Shown piece by piece: positions 47,680-56,392 of a stretch of 64,000 nucleotides of DNA. Both the position numbers and the translations under genes were made by a program. The notes under the pieces are model-generated. The model saw only the letters and a list, made by a program, of their open reading frames with translations, searched no databases and was not told the DNA's origin. Position 1 is the first letter of the stretch. Each line of letters opens with the position of its first letter. The stretch comes from Arthrobacter citreus (GTDB lineage: Bacteria > Bacillota > Bacilli > Bacillales > Bacillaceae_G): assembly GCA_013200995.1 (NCBI GenBank), contig CP053688.1, positions 1,054,001-1,118,000 on the forward strand. The letters are read 5' to 3'.

Positions 47680-47847
47680 ATGTTATATTTATTAATGATT
47701 GCTGTAACTTTATTAGGGTACATTCTGTTAATTCTACCTGTATATGTATGCGCAATATTTCTTTTAGTAGGTTCATTGTGCTCTTTTTTGGCAATTTATA
47801 TTGAATTAACGATTTTAGAGAAAAAAGTAAAATCTAATTTATTATAA
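47680..47847 (+). CDS. Small membrane protein (55 residues)
   Basis: ATG47680 with AAGGGTG upstream, TAA at 47845. The product has two hydrophobic helices (about residues 3-22 and 24-41, separated by the Pro20 region) and a short basic tail (LEKKVKSNLL). It lies convergent to the FHA gene and shares its terminator hairpin. No family recognised. Length, ribosome-binding site and amphipathic ending support a genuine small gene. Confidence 0.6.
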   Translation: MLYLLMIAVTLLGYILLILPVYVCAIFLLVGSLCSFLAIYIELTILEKKVKSNLL

Positions 47848-47918
47848 GCTATCTAATTAATAGGAAAATATATAAATGTTTTTAGTTAATAACAAAAATG
47901 GAAATATAATAATATGCT

Positions 47919-47957
47919 AAAAAGAGTGTAGATTTTTTAAATTTCTACACTCTTTTT
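47919..47957. terminator. Bidirectional terminator
   Basis: Perfect 14-bp arms AAAAAGAGTGTAGA and TCTACACTCTTTTT around an 11-nt loop, between the 55-residue gene and the leftward FHA gene. Confidence 0.9.
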
Positions 47958-47979
47958 CATTCGATTAAATATGTTTAAT

Positions 47980-48684
47980 CTATTCCATATCCTCTTGTTC
48001 AAACATATATCCATATCTAGGCACAGAAACTATCAATTGACCGTATTTACCTAATTTCTTACGTAATCTATATAAAAGGGTATTAATTTCTTCCCGCCCT
48101 ACATCAGGCTGCCCAATATCACTAGTCATTCGTTCCGGCCAAACATTAATTTTAATATCGCTATAGCTAACTGCGCTATTGGCTCTTTGATATAACAACA
48201 AAAATAATTCTGTATCTTTACTAGTTAAATGGATTCTTACGCCATCAATTAAAATTTCTCTCTTAACTATATTCACAGTTAAACCCTTGAAATCGTTTAT
48301 GTGTTTATCTAAGATTAAAGGCATATCAAGTGTGTCTCCAAGGTTCTGCTCTGATAGATTATGAAAAATAAGTACAGCGGCACCACTTGCAAGACTTATG
48401 CAATCGCCATCTCGAAGGAAAAATGGTTTGTTTTTCTCTATTAAAATATGATTTACTTGTGTTCCATGTTTACTCATGAGATCAACGATAGTGTAATTTT
48501 CTTCCTTATCAAAACTAATTAAAGCATGTTTTCTTGAAATATATTGACTTGTAAAAGGAATATCTGGGAATTCATTATCCCACGTACGCCCTAGCAATGT
48601 TTCATTATTTGTAATAGGAAATCTATTCTGGTTTGTGGCCGTTTCTCCTTGTTTTAACGAAAGATACACGTTTTGAATACTCAT
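47980..48684 (-). CDS. FHA domain - winged-helix regulator
   Basis: 234 residues with two domains. Residues about 25-110 are an FHA (phosphothreonine-binding) domain: LLGRTWDNEFPDI, the SRKHALI motif (Arg-Lys-His), then KHGTQVNH and LRDGDCISL. Residues about 130-232 are an OmpR/PhoB-type winged helix: LIDGVRIHLTSKDTELFLLLYQR, INTLLYRLRKKLGKYGQLIVSVPRYGYMF. This is a DNA-binding protein whose activity may be set by a Ser/Thr-phosphorylated partner instead of a histidine kinase. AAAGGAG lies seven bases before the start. No kinase gene is adjacent. Targets unknown. Confidence 0.88.
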   Translation of the reverse strand: MSIQNVYLSLKQGETATNQNRFPITNNETLLGRTWDNEFPDIPFTSQYISRKHALISFDKEENYTIVDLMSKHGTQVNHILIEKNKPFFLRDGDCISLASGAAVLIFHNLSEQNLGDTLDMPLILDKHINDFKGLTVNIVKREILIDGVRIHLTSKDTELFLLLYQRANSAVSYSDIKINVWPERMTSDIGQPDVGREEINTLLYRLRKKLGKYGQLIVSVPRYGYMFEQEDME

Positions 48685-49103
48685 GAAGTTACTCCTTTGA
48701 AAACTAATCTAGTTAAACCAAATAAAGAGTATATCATATGCAGCTAATTTGTAAAGATAATTCATTAAAGTAAGAACTAGATTATTAACTTTTAAGAAAA
48801 TAAAGAGTACTTAAATTTCAATACTAAACTCATGTTTTATATATTTTTTTATTAGTTATATTTGTTTAGTTGGTTCACTATTTATTTTGTATCATTTCCT
48901 CAACTTTTTAACTTTACAGTAACATTCAAACGATAATCCAATATAATAAAATTCTTTTATATTCTAGCTGATTCAATTTAAATGAAAGTGTAGCAGTAGA
49001 GTTCATCAAGAAAATGAACTAGACTTTAAATTTGAAACAACCTTTTGTATCACTAAGTGAATTTTATGTAAATTAAATAGGAAATAGTTGCTATTCATTT
49101 TTT
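48685..49103. other. 420-bp divergent intergenic region (FHA regulator / arsR)
   Basis: Strongly AT-rich, no gene or clear hairpin recognised. It must hold the FHA-gene promoter. Confidence 0.4.
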
Positions 49104-49148
49104 TTGATATTAATATAAGTACATAGTTATATAAGTGTATACTTATAT
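49104..49148 (+). promoter_or_regulatory. ars operon promoter/operator
   Basis: TTGATA (49104-49109) with a TATATA-like -10 about 18 bp downstream (49128-49133). A perfect 8-4-8 palindrome ATATAAGT-GTAT-ACTTATAT (49129-49148) covers the -10 and start site, the expected place for ArsR. Another AATATAAGT half-site lies at 49112-49120. Confidence 0.7.
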
Positions 49149-49171
49149 TGTATGAGGGGGGGAATAGAAAT

Positions 49172-49522
49172 ATGATAAATACAAGAATATCGATAGAAGA
49201 TGTATCTAATGTACTTAAGCTTTTAAGTGATAAAACACGGTTATCAATTGTAGCAGTTTTAGATCATCAAGAATGCTGTGTTTGTGAATTTGTCGAAGCA
49301 TTCGATATGAGTCAACCATCTATTAGTCAACATTTGCGCAAACTAAAAGTTGGTGGAATATTAAATGAAACTAAAAAAGGGCAATGGGTTTACTATTCAT
49401 TAAATAAAGAATCAGCTTATTATCCAATGATCCATAATATTTTAAAACAGATTCCTGTTCAAACCGATTTAATCGAAAAATTAATAAAAAATAGTCCTGT
49501 TAGACGAAAATGTTGTGAGTAG
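49172..49522 (+). CDS. arsR: ArsR-family arsenic-responsive repressor
   Basis: 116-residue ArsR/SmtB winged-helix repressor of the ars operon. [24 protein letters not shown] contains the metalloid-binding Cys cluster in ECCVCEF (the classical ELCVCD box), and [17 protein letters not shown] is the recognition helix region. A C-terminal RRKCCE adds a further Cys pair. ATG49172 is chosen because GAGGGGGGG (49154-49162) precedes it; a longer in-frame TTG start (49148) falls inside the operator. First gene of arsR-acr3-arsC. Confidence 0.9.
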   Translation: MINTRISIEDVSNVLKLLSDKTRLSIVAVLDHQECCVCEFVEAFDMSQPSISQHLRKLKVGGILNETKKGQWVYYSLNKESAYYPMIHNILKQIPVQTDLIEKLIKNSPVRRKCCE

Positions 49523-49533
49523 GGGGAGATTAT

Positions 49534-50592
49534 GTGACCACAACATCAAAGAAACGTTTAGGTGTTCTAGATCGCTATCTTACATTGTGGATTTTTTTAG
49601 CTATGGCAATTGGGATAATTCTTGGTTTTTCAAGCCCTGAATTTGTAGATGGACTGAACAAATTACAAGTTGGAACAACTTCAATACCTTTAGCTGTCGG
49701 ATTGATTTTAATGATGTATTCGCCATTAGCTAAGGTTAGATACGAGGAAATCGGAAGAGTATTTAAAGATGTAAAAGTATTATTTCTTTCTTTAATTCAA
49801 AACTGGTTAATTGGACCAGTATTAATGTTTTTATTAGCAATCATTTTTTTAAGAGATTATCCAGAATACATGGTTGGTTTAATAATGATTGGTTTAGCAA
49901 GATGTATCGCAATGGTGATCGTATGGAATGATTTAGCAGATGGCGATAGGGAATATGCTGCTGGTTTGGTAGCTTTTAACTCTATTTTCCAAATGATCTT
50001 CTTTTCAGTTTACGCATATTTCTTCGTTACAGTACTACCAAAAATTTTTGGTTTAGAAGGTATGTCAATTGATATTACTATGCCAGAAGTGGCTAAATCA
50101 GTATTTATATATTTAGGAATTCCATTCTTTGCAGGTTTATTTACAAGGTTAATTCTTGTAAAAGCCAAAGGTAGAGAATGGTATGAAAAAGAATTTATCC
50201 CTAAAATAAGTCCAATTACATTAATTGCATTACTGTTTACAATCATTGTTATGTTTTCATTAAAAGGAGAAGTTATTGTTGAACTTCCTCTAGATGTAGT
50301 TCGTATTGCAATTCCTTTATTAATCTATTTCATTATTATGTTCTTCGTTTCTTTCTTCTTAGGAAAGAAATCAGGAGCGAGTTATGGAGTTTCAACAACA
50401 TTAGCTTTCACAGCTGGAAGTAATAATTTTGAATTAGCTATTGCAGTAGCCGTTGGTGTGTTTGGAATTAATTCAGGAGCAGCATTTGCAGCAGTAATTG
50501 GTCCATTGGTTGAAGTACCCGTAATGATTGCGCTGGTTAACGCAGCGTTATGGATGAGAAGAAAATATTTTACAAAAGAAACTACAAACTAA
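49534..50592 (+). CDS. acr3: Acr3-type arsenite efflux permease
   Basis: Ten-helix arsenite exporter of the ACR3 (BART superfamily) type, 352 residues; often labelled ars[21 protein letters not shown] starts the first helix. Conserved blocks include [45 protein letters not shown] (with the essential Cys after GLAR) and [23 protein letters not shown] [15 protein letters not shown]. The GTG start is supported by AGGGGGAG (49521-49528). It removes As(III) produced by the arsenate reductase next door. Confidence 0.93.
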   Translation: MTTTSKKRLGVLDRYLTLWIFLAMAIGIILGFSSPEFVDGLNKLQVGTTSIPLAVGLILMMYSPLAKVRYEEIGRVFKDVKVLFLSLIQNWLIGPVLMFLLAIIFLRDYPEYMVGLIMIGLARCIAMVIVWNDLADGDREYAAGLVAFNSIFQMIFFSVYAYFFVTVLPKIFGLEGMSIDITMPEVAKSVFIYLGIPFFAGLFTRLILVKAKGREWYEKEFIPKISPITLIALLFTIIVMFSLKGEVIVELPLDVVRIAIPLLIYFIIMFFVSFFLGKKSGASYGVSTTLAFTAGSNNFELAIAVAVGVFGINSGAAFAAVIGPLVEVPVMIALVNAALWMRRKYFTKETTN

Positions 50593-50614
50593 TTCAACAA
50601 AGGTGGAATAAATC

Positions 50615-51016
50615 ATGTCAAACAACAAAAAAACAATCTACTTTTTGTGTACTGGTAACTCTTGCCGAAGCCAAATGGCTGAAGCTTGGGGCAAAAATTA
50701 TTTAGGAAATGAATGGAATGTTTTATCTGCTGGGATTGAAGCACATGGGGTAAACCCAAATGCAATTAAAGCAATGGACGAAGTAGGAATCGATATACGT
50801 AACCAAACTTCTGATGTTATAAATAATCAAATCTTAAATAATGCAGATTTAGTTGTTACACTTTGTGGCCATGCGAATGACGTATGTCCAGTTACTCCCT
50901 CTCATGTTAAACGTGAACATTGGGGATTTGATGATCCAGCAGGTCAAGAATGGGCAGTATTCCAAAAGGTTCGAGACCAAATTGGAGATCGAATCAAAAC
51001 GTTTGCAAAAAACTAG
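50615..51016 (+). CDS. arsC: Thioredoxin-coupled arsenate reductase ArsC
   Basis: Low-molecular-weight phosphatase-fold arsenate reductase, 133 residues. The P-loop [14 protein letters not shown] gives Cys12, Cys17 and Arg18. The redox relay is Cys84 and Cys91 in [12 protein letters not shown]. This three-Cys arrangement is the thioredoxin-dependent class of S. aureus and B. subtilis. It reduces As(V) to As(III) for export by Acr3. AAAGGTGG sets the ATG. Last gene of the operon, followed by a terminator. Confidence 0.94.
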   Translation: MSNNKKTIYFLCTGNSCRSQMAEAWGKNYLGNEWNVLSAGIEAHGVNPNAIKAMDEVGIDIRNQTSDVINNQILNNADLVVTLCGHANDVCPVTPSHVKREHWGFDDPAGQEWAVFQKVRDQIGDRIKTFAKN

Positions 51017-51040
51017 TAAATAATTCGTATTCAATCAAAA

Positions 51041-51067
51041 AAGTCGAGTTAATTCTCGGCTTTTTTT
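51041..51067 (+). terminator. ars operon terminator
   Basis: AAGTCGAG (51041-51048) / CTCGGCTT (51055-51062) and a T-run. Confidence 0.85.
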
Positions 51068-51139
51068 ATAGGAAGTTTAGAGACATAAGAACGTGAAATT
51101 TGAAAATTGAAGCATTGAATTCTAAATAGGAGTGAGATC

Positions 51140-51292
51140 ATGGAAATTCAAACTGTAGAACTCTGGAATAAATTTAGTGATAAGTTATTATTTTTTATAC
51201 GAGGAAAAGTTAAAAACAAAGAAGACACTGATGATATTCTTCAGAATGTATTTTTAAAAATTCATCAAAATCAAAGGCACTTTATAATTTAA
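51140..51292 (+). pseudogene. 5' fragment of an ECF sigma factor (SigZ-like)
   Basis: ATG51140 with TAGGAGTG (51127-51134) upstream opens a 50-codon frame that reads as sigma region 2 of an ECF factor: ELWNKFSDKLLFFIRGKVKNK then EDTDDILQNVFLKIHQN, the core-binding DDxxQxxFLK motif. This resembles the first third of B. subtilis SigZ (about 176 residues). The match stops at about residue 45, where the sequence changes to an unrelated gene fragment, and a TAA follows at 51290. No region 4, so not functional. Confidence 0.75.
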
Positions 51293-51672
51293 ATATATCA
51301 GTTTCTCCGTTATTTTCAGAATTAGCTGCACGTACGATAGTTTCCAATGAATTTGAAAACATCATTAAGGTTCACCAGGAAGAAGCGATACTTAGAAACA
51401 AAATCGTAAATAGACATTTGTCAGAATATACTTGTTTAGGTTCTGAAACAGGTATATTTTGTTGGTTGCTATTACCAGTAAACATAACTGGTGCTGAATT
51501 TGAAAAGTTAGCTGCACAACAAGGGGTGCAAGTGTATGCGGCGGAACGTTTTGTCGTTGGAAATAGTTGTCCAGAGCGGGCTGTTAGAGTTTCAATCAGT
51601 GCAACAGAAACCCATGAAGAGCTTGAGCGAGGATTGATTATTCTTAAAGGTTTACTAAAAAATCTTAATTAA
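51274..51672 (+). pseudogene. 3' fragment of a MocR-type regulator / aminotransferase
   Basis: In another frame from about 51274 the sequence is open to TAA51670 and reads as the C-terminal part of a PLP aminotransferase domain: NISVSPLFSELAAR, a long helix (IIKVHQEEAILRNKIVNRHL), GIFCWLLLPV, VQVYAAERFVVGN, VRVSISATETHEELERGL. This matches the end of GntR/MocR-type regulators. No DNA-binding domain, PLP lysine or start is present. The fragment abuts the sigma fragment with no gap, so one deletion probably joined the two genes. Confidence 0.7.
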
Positions 51673-51707
51673 AATTACTTATGTAACGCGTATCATAAAA
51701 TTGTGTT

Positions 51708-51738
51708 CCATACAATTATAGTGTTGTATGGCTTTTTT
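51708..51738 (+). terminator. Terminator after the MocR fragment
   Basis: CCATACAA (51708-51715) / TTGTATGG (51724-51731) then C and six T residues. Confidence 0.85.
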
Positions 51739-51893
51739 GTGCATGTTAAGATGTTTGAAAATATGGTGAAATATATGAAATAGAAATAGTTTTATAGAAT
51801 GATTGGTTTAATGGTTATAGGTTAGCGAATAATAATTTTAGAATATGCTTAAATGTAATCACTCACAAATTATAAAAAAAGGAATGGTTTTAA

Positions 51894-53096
51894 GTGAAAA
51901 ATAAATTTTCCGATCGAACTGAATTAGTAAACTCATCTGAGACTCGTGAAATATTGAAAGTTACAGAAAGACCCGAAGTTATTTCTTTTGCGGGTGGTCT
52001 GCCTGCACCAGAGCTATTTCCTGTTGAAGCCCTAAAGGATGCATGCAATGCAGTATTGAATGAACAAGGTGCAGCTTCTCTACAATATAGCACGACTGAA
52101 GGATACATCCCTTTAAGACAAGCAATTTGTCAAAGGATGGGTTTACTTGGAATTAATCCTAAAATTGAAAACATTCTTATCACATCAGGATCCCAGCAAG
52201 CAATCGACCTTACTGGAAGATTATTTATAAATGAGGGAGATACGATTATTTGTGAAAGCCCAACCTATCTTGCAGCAATCGATGCATTTAAGTTATACAA
52301 TCCTAAATTTGTTGAAGTAGCAATGGATGATGATGGAATGATTATGGAGGAGCTAGAGAAACAATTACAAGAGAACTCTAATACAAAATTTATTTATACG
52401 ATTCCAGACTTCCAAAATCCTACTGGCCGTACTTTAAAACTAGAAAGACGAAAAAAAATGATTGAACTTGCTAATCAATATGATGTGCTGATTGTAGAGG
52501 ATAATCCTTATGGAGCTATAAGGTTTGCTGGAGAGGAGCTCCCACCTGTGAAATTTTTTGACACTGAGAATAGAGTAATTTATTTAAGTACCTTTTCAAA
52601 GATTTTTACACCAGGTCTTCGTCTTGGGTGGATTTGTGCTGACGAATCTTTCATTGAAAAGTACATTGCTTTTAAGCAAACTGCCGATTTACATACTGAT
52701 AGCTTTGCTCAAAGAATTACAGCGAAGTATTTGGAGCTATACAATATCGAAGAACACATTAATAAAATCAAAGTTGTTTATAAAGAAAGATGCACAACTA
52801 TGTTATCTTGTATCAAAGAATATTTCCCGAAAAGTATTAACTATAGCACGCCAGAGGGTGGATTATTTATTTGGGTTGAACTTCCAGAACATGTTGATTC
52901 TGGGGAATTATTCACTAAATGTTTGGAAAATAATGTTGCGTTTGTTCCTGGAGCTCCATTTTTTCCAAATGGAACAACGAAAAATACTTTACGATTAAAT
53001 TACTCGAATATGCCTAAAGAAAAAATTTCAGAAGGTATAAAGCTATTAGGAGAAGTATTGCATCGTGAATTAGAAAAAGAAACCACGCTTATATAA
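51894..53096 (+). CDS. PLP-dependent class I/II aminotransferase (2-aminoadipate/aromatic type)
   Basis: Fold-type I aminotransferase, 400 residues, of the group close to LysN/2-aminoadipate transaminases and the catalytic domain of MocR regulators. VISFAGGLPAPELFP (29-43), QYSTTEGYIPLRQAI, ITSGSQQAIDL, PDFQNPTGRT (substrate/PLP site), VEDNPYGAIRF and the Schiff-base Lys236 in STFSKIFTPGLRLGW are all present. The GTG start follows AAGGAATGG. Preferred amino acid is not predictable. A MocR fragment just upstream may be the remains of its former regulator. Confidence 0.87.
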   Translation: MKNKFSDRTELVNSSETREILKVTERPEVISFAGGLPAPELFPVEALKDACNAVLNEQGAASLQYSTTEGYIPLRQAICQRMGLLGINPKIENILITSGSQQAIDLTGRLFINEGDTIICESPTYLAAIDAFKLYNPKFVEVAMDDDGMIMEELEKQLQENSNTKFIYTIPDFQNPTGRTLKLERRKKMIELANQYDVLIVEDNPYGAIRFAGEELPPVKFFDTENRVIYLSTFSKIFTPGLRLGWICADESFIEKYIAFKQTADLHTDSFAQRITAKYLELYNIEEHINKIKVVYKERCTTMLSCIKEYFPKSINYSTPEGGLFIWVELPEHVDSGELFTKCLENNVAFVPGAPFFPNGTTKNTLRLNYSNMPKEKISEGIKLLGEVLHRELEKETTLI

Positions 53097-53223
53097 TTCA
53101 GAGTTGTTTACGAATAGTCAATAAGGTGGAACAACATAAACAAGAAAGTGGCGTAGATATGAGGACATAACGGTCGTTTATCTCCTCAAGCAACACATAT
53201 TGTTGAGTGAAAGGAGTACGAAA

Positions 53224-54036
53224 ATGGATTTATACTTTGATCACCTTGTTTGGTTCTTTAAAGAGCCAGAGAATGCAATAATACCTTTAAAACAAAAAGG
53301 AATTCATGTTGCGAAGGGAGGACGTCATGAATCTTGGGGAACATATAATACTCTAAGCTATTTTGGCTTAAATTATATTGAATTTTTAGGAATTGAAAAT
53401 TTATCAATAGCTGAAAAACATAGTGAAAATCGATTGGTTACACAAATCGTTGAACAGCTAGCAAAAGAAAATCAGGAAGGTCCTGCGACAATTGCGATCC
53501 GAACTAATCAAATTGAAGAATTAGCAATAAAACTTAAAGCAAAGGGACTTAAATTATACGGACCACTTACTGGTGAGAGAGTTCGTGCTGATGGTCAATT
53601 AATTAAGTGGTCATTGTTATTTCCTGAATATGTGGAAAAGAAGGTTAGTTTACCATTTTTTATTGAATGGGAAAAACCAGATGAAGAAAGGTATTCGGAA
53701 TTAGAAGACCAAGGGCTTATAAGTTCACACATATTAGGCGAGCCGAAATTGGAAAGTGTTGGTTTTGTCGTAAATAATTTAGATAAGACATTAGAAATTT
53801 GGAAGAATTTATTTGACCTTAAACAAGGCGCCGAGTTTATTGATAAAAAAATCAATGCTCGATGTGCAATATTAAAATTAAACGGAACTAATTTATTATT
53901 TTGCACACCAATTGGAGATGGGCCTGCTGTTATGGTTTTAAAAGATAAAGGGGAGACTCCTTTCTTAGTGAACCTTACAGACACGAATCAAAGTCACTTT
54001 TTTGAAATGTTGGATGGATATTGGAATTTCCAATAA
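53224..54036 (+). CDS. Two-domain glyoxalase-like (VOC, Glyoxalase_3 type) protein
   Basis: 270 residues from ATG53224, selected because AAAGGAGT (53210-53217) lies six bases before it. The first domain (LYFDHLVWFFKEPENAI ... GGRHESWGTYNTLSYFGLNYIEFLGIE) is the Glyoxalase_3-type VOC domain. The second (about 165-265, LESVGFVVNNLDKTLEIWKNLF) is another VOC half. No enzyme activity can be assigned. Two small inverted repeats lie in the leader: GAGGA/TCCTC with inner AACG/CGTT (53161-53186) and CAACA/TGTTG (53191-53206). They suggest a structured 5' region. Probably cotranscribed with or near the aminotransferase. Confidence 0.72.
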   Translation: MDLYFDHLVWFFKEPENAIIPLKQKGIHVAKGGRHESWGTYNTLSYFGLNYIEFLGIENLSIAEKHSENRLVTQIVEQLAKENQEGPATIAIRTNQIEELAIKLKAKGLKLYGPLTGERVRADGQLIKWSLLFPEYVEKKVSLPFFIEWEKPDEERYSELEDQGLISSHILGEPKLESVGFVVNNLDKTLEIWKNLFDLKQGAEFIDKKINARCAILKLNGTNLLFCTPIGDGPAVMVLKDKGETPFLVNLTDTNQSHFFEMLDGYWNFQ

Positions 54037-54132
54037 TATTTTCAAAAGCTTAGTTGATTGATGGTGAAAACAATAATAATTTTACATAAGTTTGAGAGGG
54101 GCAGCGGAGCCATTCTCTTATTCATTAAAAAC

Positions 54133-54174
54133 AAGCGTCAAATTCTTGGTGAAATACCGGTTTGACGCTTTTTT
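54133..54174 (+). terminator. Terminator after the glyoxalase-like gene
   Basis: AAGCGTCAAA (54133-54142) / TTTGACGCTT (54161-54170), inner CTTGGT/ACCGG pairing, T-rich tail. Confidence 0.88.
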
Positions 54175-54817
54175 AATTTTCTCGTTATCTTCTTGTTCTC
54201 GATGACTAAAGATTAGTTATATTTACATAAATGGATTCTTCTACATAGGAAATCAATAAATTATAAATGATTTCTGATTCAATGCTGTTATTGAACTAAT
54301 TATATTAAAATTGCCTTCTTTAAAGAGCGATTCTAAACATGATCTTATTCAATTAAAGTATACGTTCGTATTATAAAGTGAAACAATTAACATTCTTGTT
54401 GACCATTTTTTATATGGTTTTATGATTATACCTATCACGATCAATAGGGAAAAGAAATCCAGATTTGAGATAAAATAAATTAGCAATAATAAAAACTATA
54501 GCATATAAAAAAAGCAATTAACCTTAATTATTCATTCTGTTTTTTAGATGCATACTTCTTAATTACTGGAGCCAAAATCTAAGCCACATAATGACTCCCA
54601 CTGGTATATATAGTGTGCATTAGTAACCTTCCTAATCAAACAAAAACAATACTGGTTATTTTACTTAAACTTCTTATTTATCCTCGTAAAGCTCATTTAA
54701 GTAGTTTAATTGCTATGCATTGAATCAATTATTTTTAATGAATCGAATCATCTGAAATTTAAAACTTCATGAATGTTTGATTTTATACTTGATTCATTTA
54801 GATCGAAGGTATATATT
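54175..54817. other. 640-bp stretch without an intact gene
   Basis: No complete gene on either strand. Near 54550-54680 the minus strand shows short open pieces ending in a basic helix-like tail, interrupted by stops; this is too weak to name. Otherwise AT-rich spacer. Confidence 0.35.
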
Positions 54818-54818
54818 A

Positions 54819-54862
54819 ATTGATATATCAATCATTGACCCATCAACAATTGATATATCAAT
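54819..54862. promoter_or_regulatory. Twin palindromic operators before the second MarR gene
   Basis: The perfect palindrome ATTGATATATCAAT occurs at 54819-54832 and 54849-54862, each inside a 19-bp direct repeat (AATTGATATATCAATCATT). The spacing is exactly 30 bp, about three helical turns, placing both sites on the same DNA face. This is a typical MarR-type operator pair, 50 bp before the marR start. Confidence 0.8.
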
Positions 54863-54911
54863 CATTATTAACCGTTAATAAACATTCATCATATTTTTTT
54901 GGAGGTAGCGC

Positions 54912-55364
54912 GTGCCTGATTCAAAAGAAACCGAAGTTTTATCATTATTAAAAGAACTAAAAGTTCAAATTGAAACAACATTTGAAAAATGTATGGGTAT
55001 TAGTCAATCACGATTAGAAATTATGAATCAATTGTTTGAGTGCGGTGAAATGAGTCAATCCCAACTTCAAAAAACTTTAAAAATTGATAGTGCAGCAATT
55101 ACTAGACACTTAAAACAACTTGAGTTAAATGGAAAGATTACAAGAAGAAAATGTGAAACTGATAACAGAATAACCTTAGTAAGCTTAACTCAAATCGGAC
55201 AAGATCAAATGTCTGGATTATGGAAGGAAAAAGTAGAGTTTGTAGAGAACATGCTTAAAGGTTTTTCCGTAGAAGAAATTGACTTAACACTTGACTATTT
55301 AAACCGTATTCAAATAAATATGAATCAAATTAATTCGGATCGAGATACTCTTAGCAATTCCTAA
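54912..55364 (+). CDS. MarR-family regulator of the nitroreductase operon
   Basis: 150-residue winged-helix regulator. SQSRLEIMNQLFECGEMSQSQLQKTL, then KIDSAAITRHLKQLELNGKITRRKCETDNRITLVSLTQIG is the helix-turn-helix and wing with the conserved DxR. Two Cys residues (26 and 38-type positions) leave redox sensing open. The GTG start follows TTGGAGG (54899-54905). It sits 27 bp upstream of a nitroreductase and an ABM-type monooxygenase, with twin palindromes upstream, so it is probably an autoregulated repressor of a quinone or nitroaromatic detoxification operon. Confidence 0.87.
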   Translation: MPDSKETEVLSLLKELKVQIETTFEKCMGISQSRLEIMNQLFECGEMSQSQLQKTLKIDSAAITRHLKQLELNGKITRRKCETDNRITLVSLTQIGQDQMSGLWKEKVEFVENMLKGFSVEEIDLTLDYLNRIQINMNQINSDRDTLSNS

Positions 55365-55391
55365 AAATTAGTAACAGAGGAGAACACAACA

Positions 55392-56030
55392 ATGACTTTA
55401 ACAACATTAACTAATAATTTTAACGAAATATTAAAAGGAAGACGCTCAATCCGCAAATATGATACTAATGTAAAGATCTCAATGGAGGAAATGCATGAAA
55501 TTATAGAAACAGCTACTTTAGCACCTTCTTCAGTAAACATGCAACCGTGGAGATTTTTAGTAATTGAAAGTGACGAAGCAAAGGCGACACTAGCTCCATT
55601 AGCTCGATTTAATCAATCACAAGTTGAAACATCTTCTGCGATGATTGCGCTGTTCGGTGACTTAAATAATTTTGACTATGCAAAAGAAATTTATGGTCGT
55701 GCAGTTGAATTAGGTTATATGCCAGCAGATGTTAAAGAAAAACAACTTGAAACACTTAGTGGCTTCTTTGCAAACATTACAACAGAGCAAATGAAAGATA
55801 CTGTTTTAATTGATGGTGGATTGGTAGCTATGCAATTTATGCTAACTGCACGTGCTTATGGCTATGACACTTGTCCAATCGGTGGATTCGAAAAAGACAA
55901 AATTGCAGAAGCATTCGGTATGGATAAAAATCGATATGTTCCTGTTATGTTGATCTCAATTGGTAAAGCTGTTGATGCAGGATATCAATCTGTACGTTTA
56001 CCAGTTGAACGTGTAGCAGAGTGGAAATAA
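55392..56030 (+). CDS. Nitroreductase-family NAD(P)H:FMN oxidoreductase
   Basis: 212-residue nitroreductase-fold flavoprotein, YodC/YdfN-like. The start has GRRSIRKYDTNVKISMEEM (FMN phosphate site Arg-Arg-Ser), then ATLAPSSVNMQPWRF, a GGLVAMQFMLTARAYGYDTCPIGGF segment, and the C-terminal RYVPVMLISIGKA. It reduces nitro groups or quinones with NAD(P)H; substrate not determined. AGAGGAG precedes the ATG. Second gene of the MarR-nitroreductase-ABM operon. Confidence 0.9.
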   Translation: MTLTTLTNNFNEILKGRRSIRKYDTNVKISMEEMHEIIETATLAPSSVNMQPWRFLVIESDEAKATLAPLARFNQSQVETSSAMIALFGDLNNFDYAKEIYGRAVELGYMPADVKEKQLETLSGFFANITTEQMKDTVLIDGGLVAMQFMLTARAYGYDTCPIGGFEKDKIAEAFGMDKNRYVPVMLISIGKAVDAGYQSVRLPVERVAEWK

Positions 56031-56065
56031 ATAATACAAAATACAATGAAAAGAAGGTAAATACA

Positions 56066-56359
56066 ATGATTATTATTCATGCGACAATGACAATTGATTC
56101 AGAAAAAGAAAATATATTTTTAGAGGAAATGACTTCACTTTTAGAAGCATCAAGATCAGAAGAAGGTAATATTTCATACGATTTAACAAAAACTTCACAT
56201 AAAGAAAATGAATACATTATGGTAGAAATCTGGAAAGATTTAAGTGCTGTTGCGGCACATAATACGAGTGCTCATTTTACATCGTTTGCTGAAAAAGCTA
56301 AAGTTTATCTTACTGCGCCAATTCAATTAAATATTTATGAAGCGAATAAAATAAAGTAA
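56066..56359 (+). CDS. Antibiotic biosynthesis monooxygenase (ABM/YgiN-like) protein
   Basis: 97-residue ferredoxin-like dimeric protein: IIIHATMTIDSEKENIFLEEM, SRSEEGNISYDLTK and IMVEIWKDLSAVAAHNTSAHF are the ABM-domain blocks. Members such as YgiN act on quinols, matching the nitroreductase partner. ATG56066 is used because AAGAAGG lies nine bases upstream; an in-frame ATG upstream (56021) lies inside the nitroreductase 3' end. Last intact gene of the operon. Confidence 0.85.
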   Translation: MIIIHATMTIDSEKENIFLEEMTSLLEASRSEEGNISYDLTKTSHKENEYIMVEIWKDLSAVAAHNTSAHFTSFAEKAKVYLTAPIQLNIYEANKIK

Positions 56360-56392
56360 TTTATTAACTTTCTAAATTTAGGAGAAAGTTTA

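Noticed and set aside
53161..53206. T-box or riboswitch before the glyoxalase-like gene
   Set aside because: Two small hairpins are present, but no T-box sequence, conserved riboswitch core or antiterminator/terminator pair is visible.
54818..54866. Start of a CRISPR array (19-bp repeat, 30-bp period)
   Set aside because: Only two copies, each a perfect palindrome, placed in a marR promoter region; no further repeats or cas genes, so an operator pair is the better reading.
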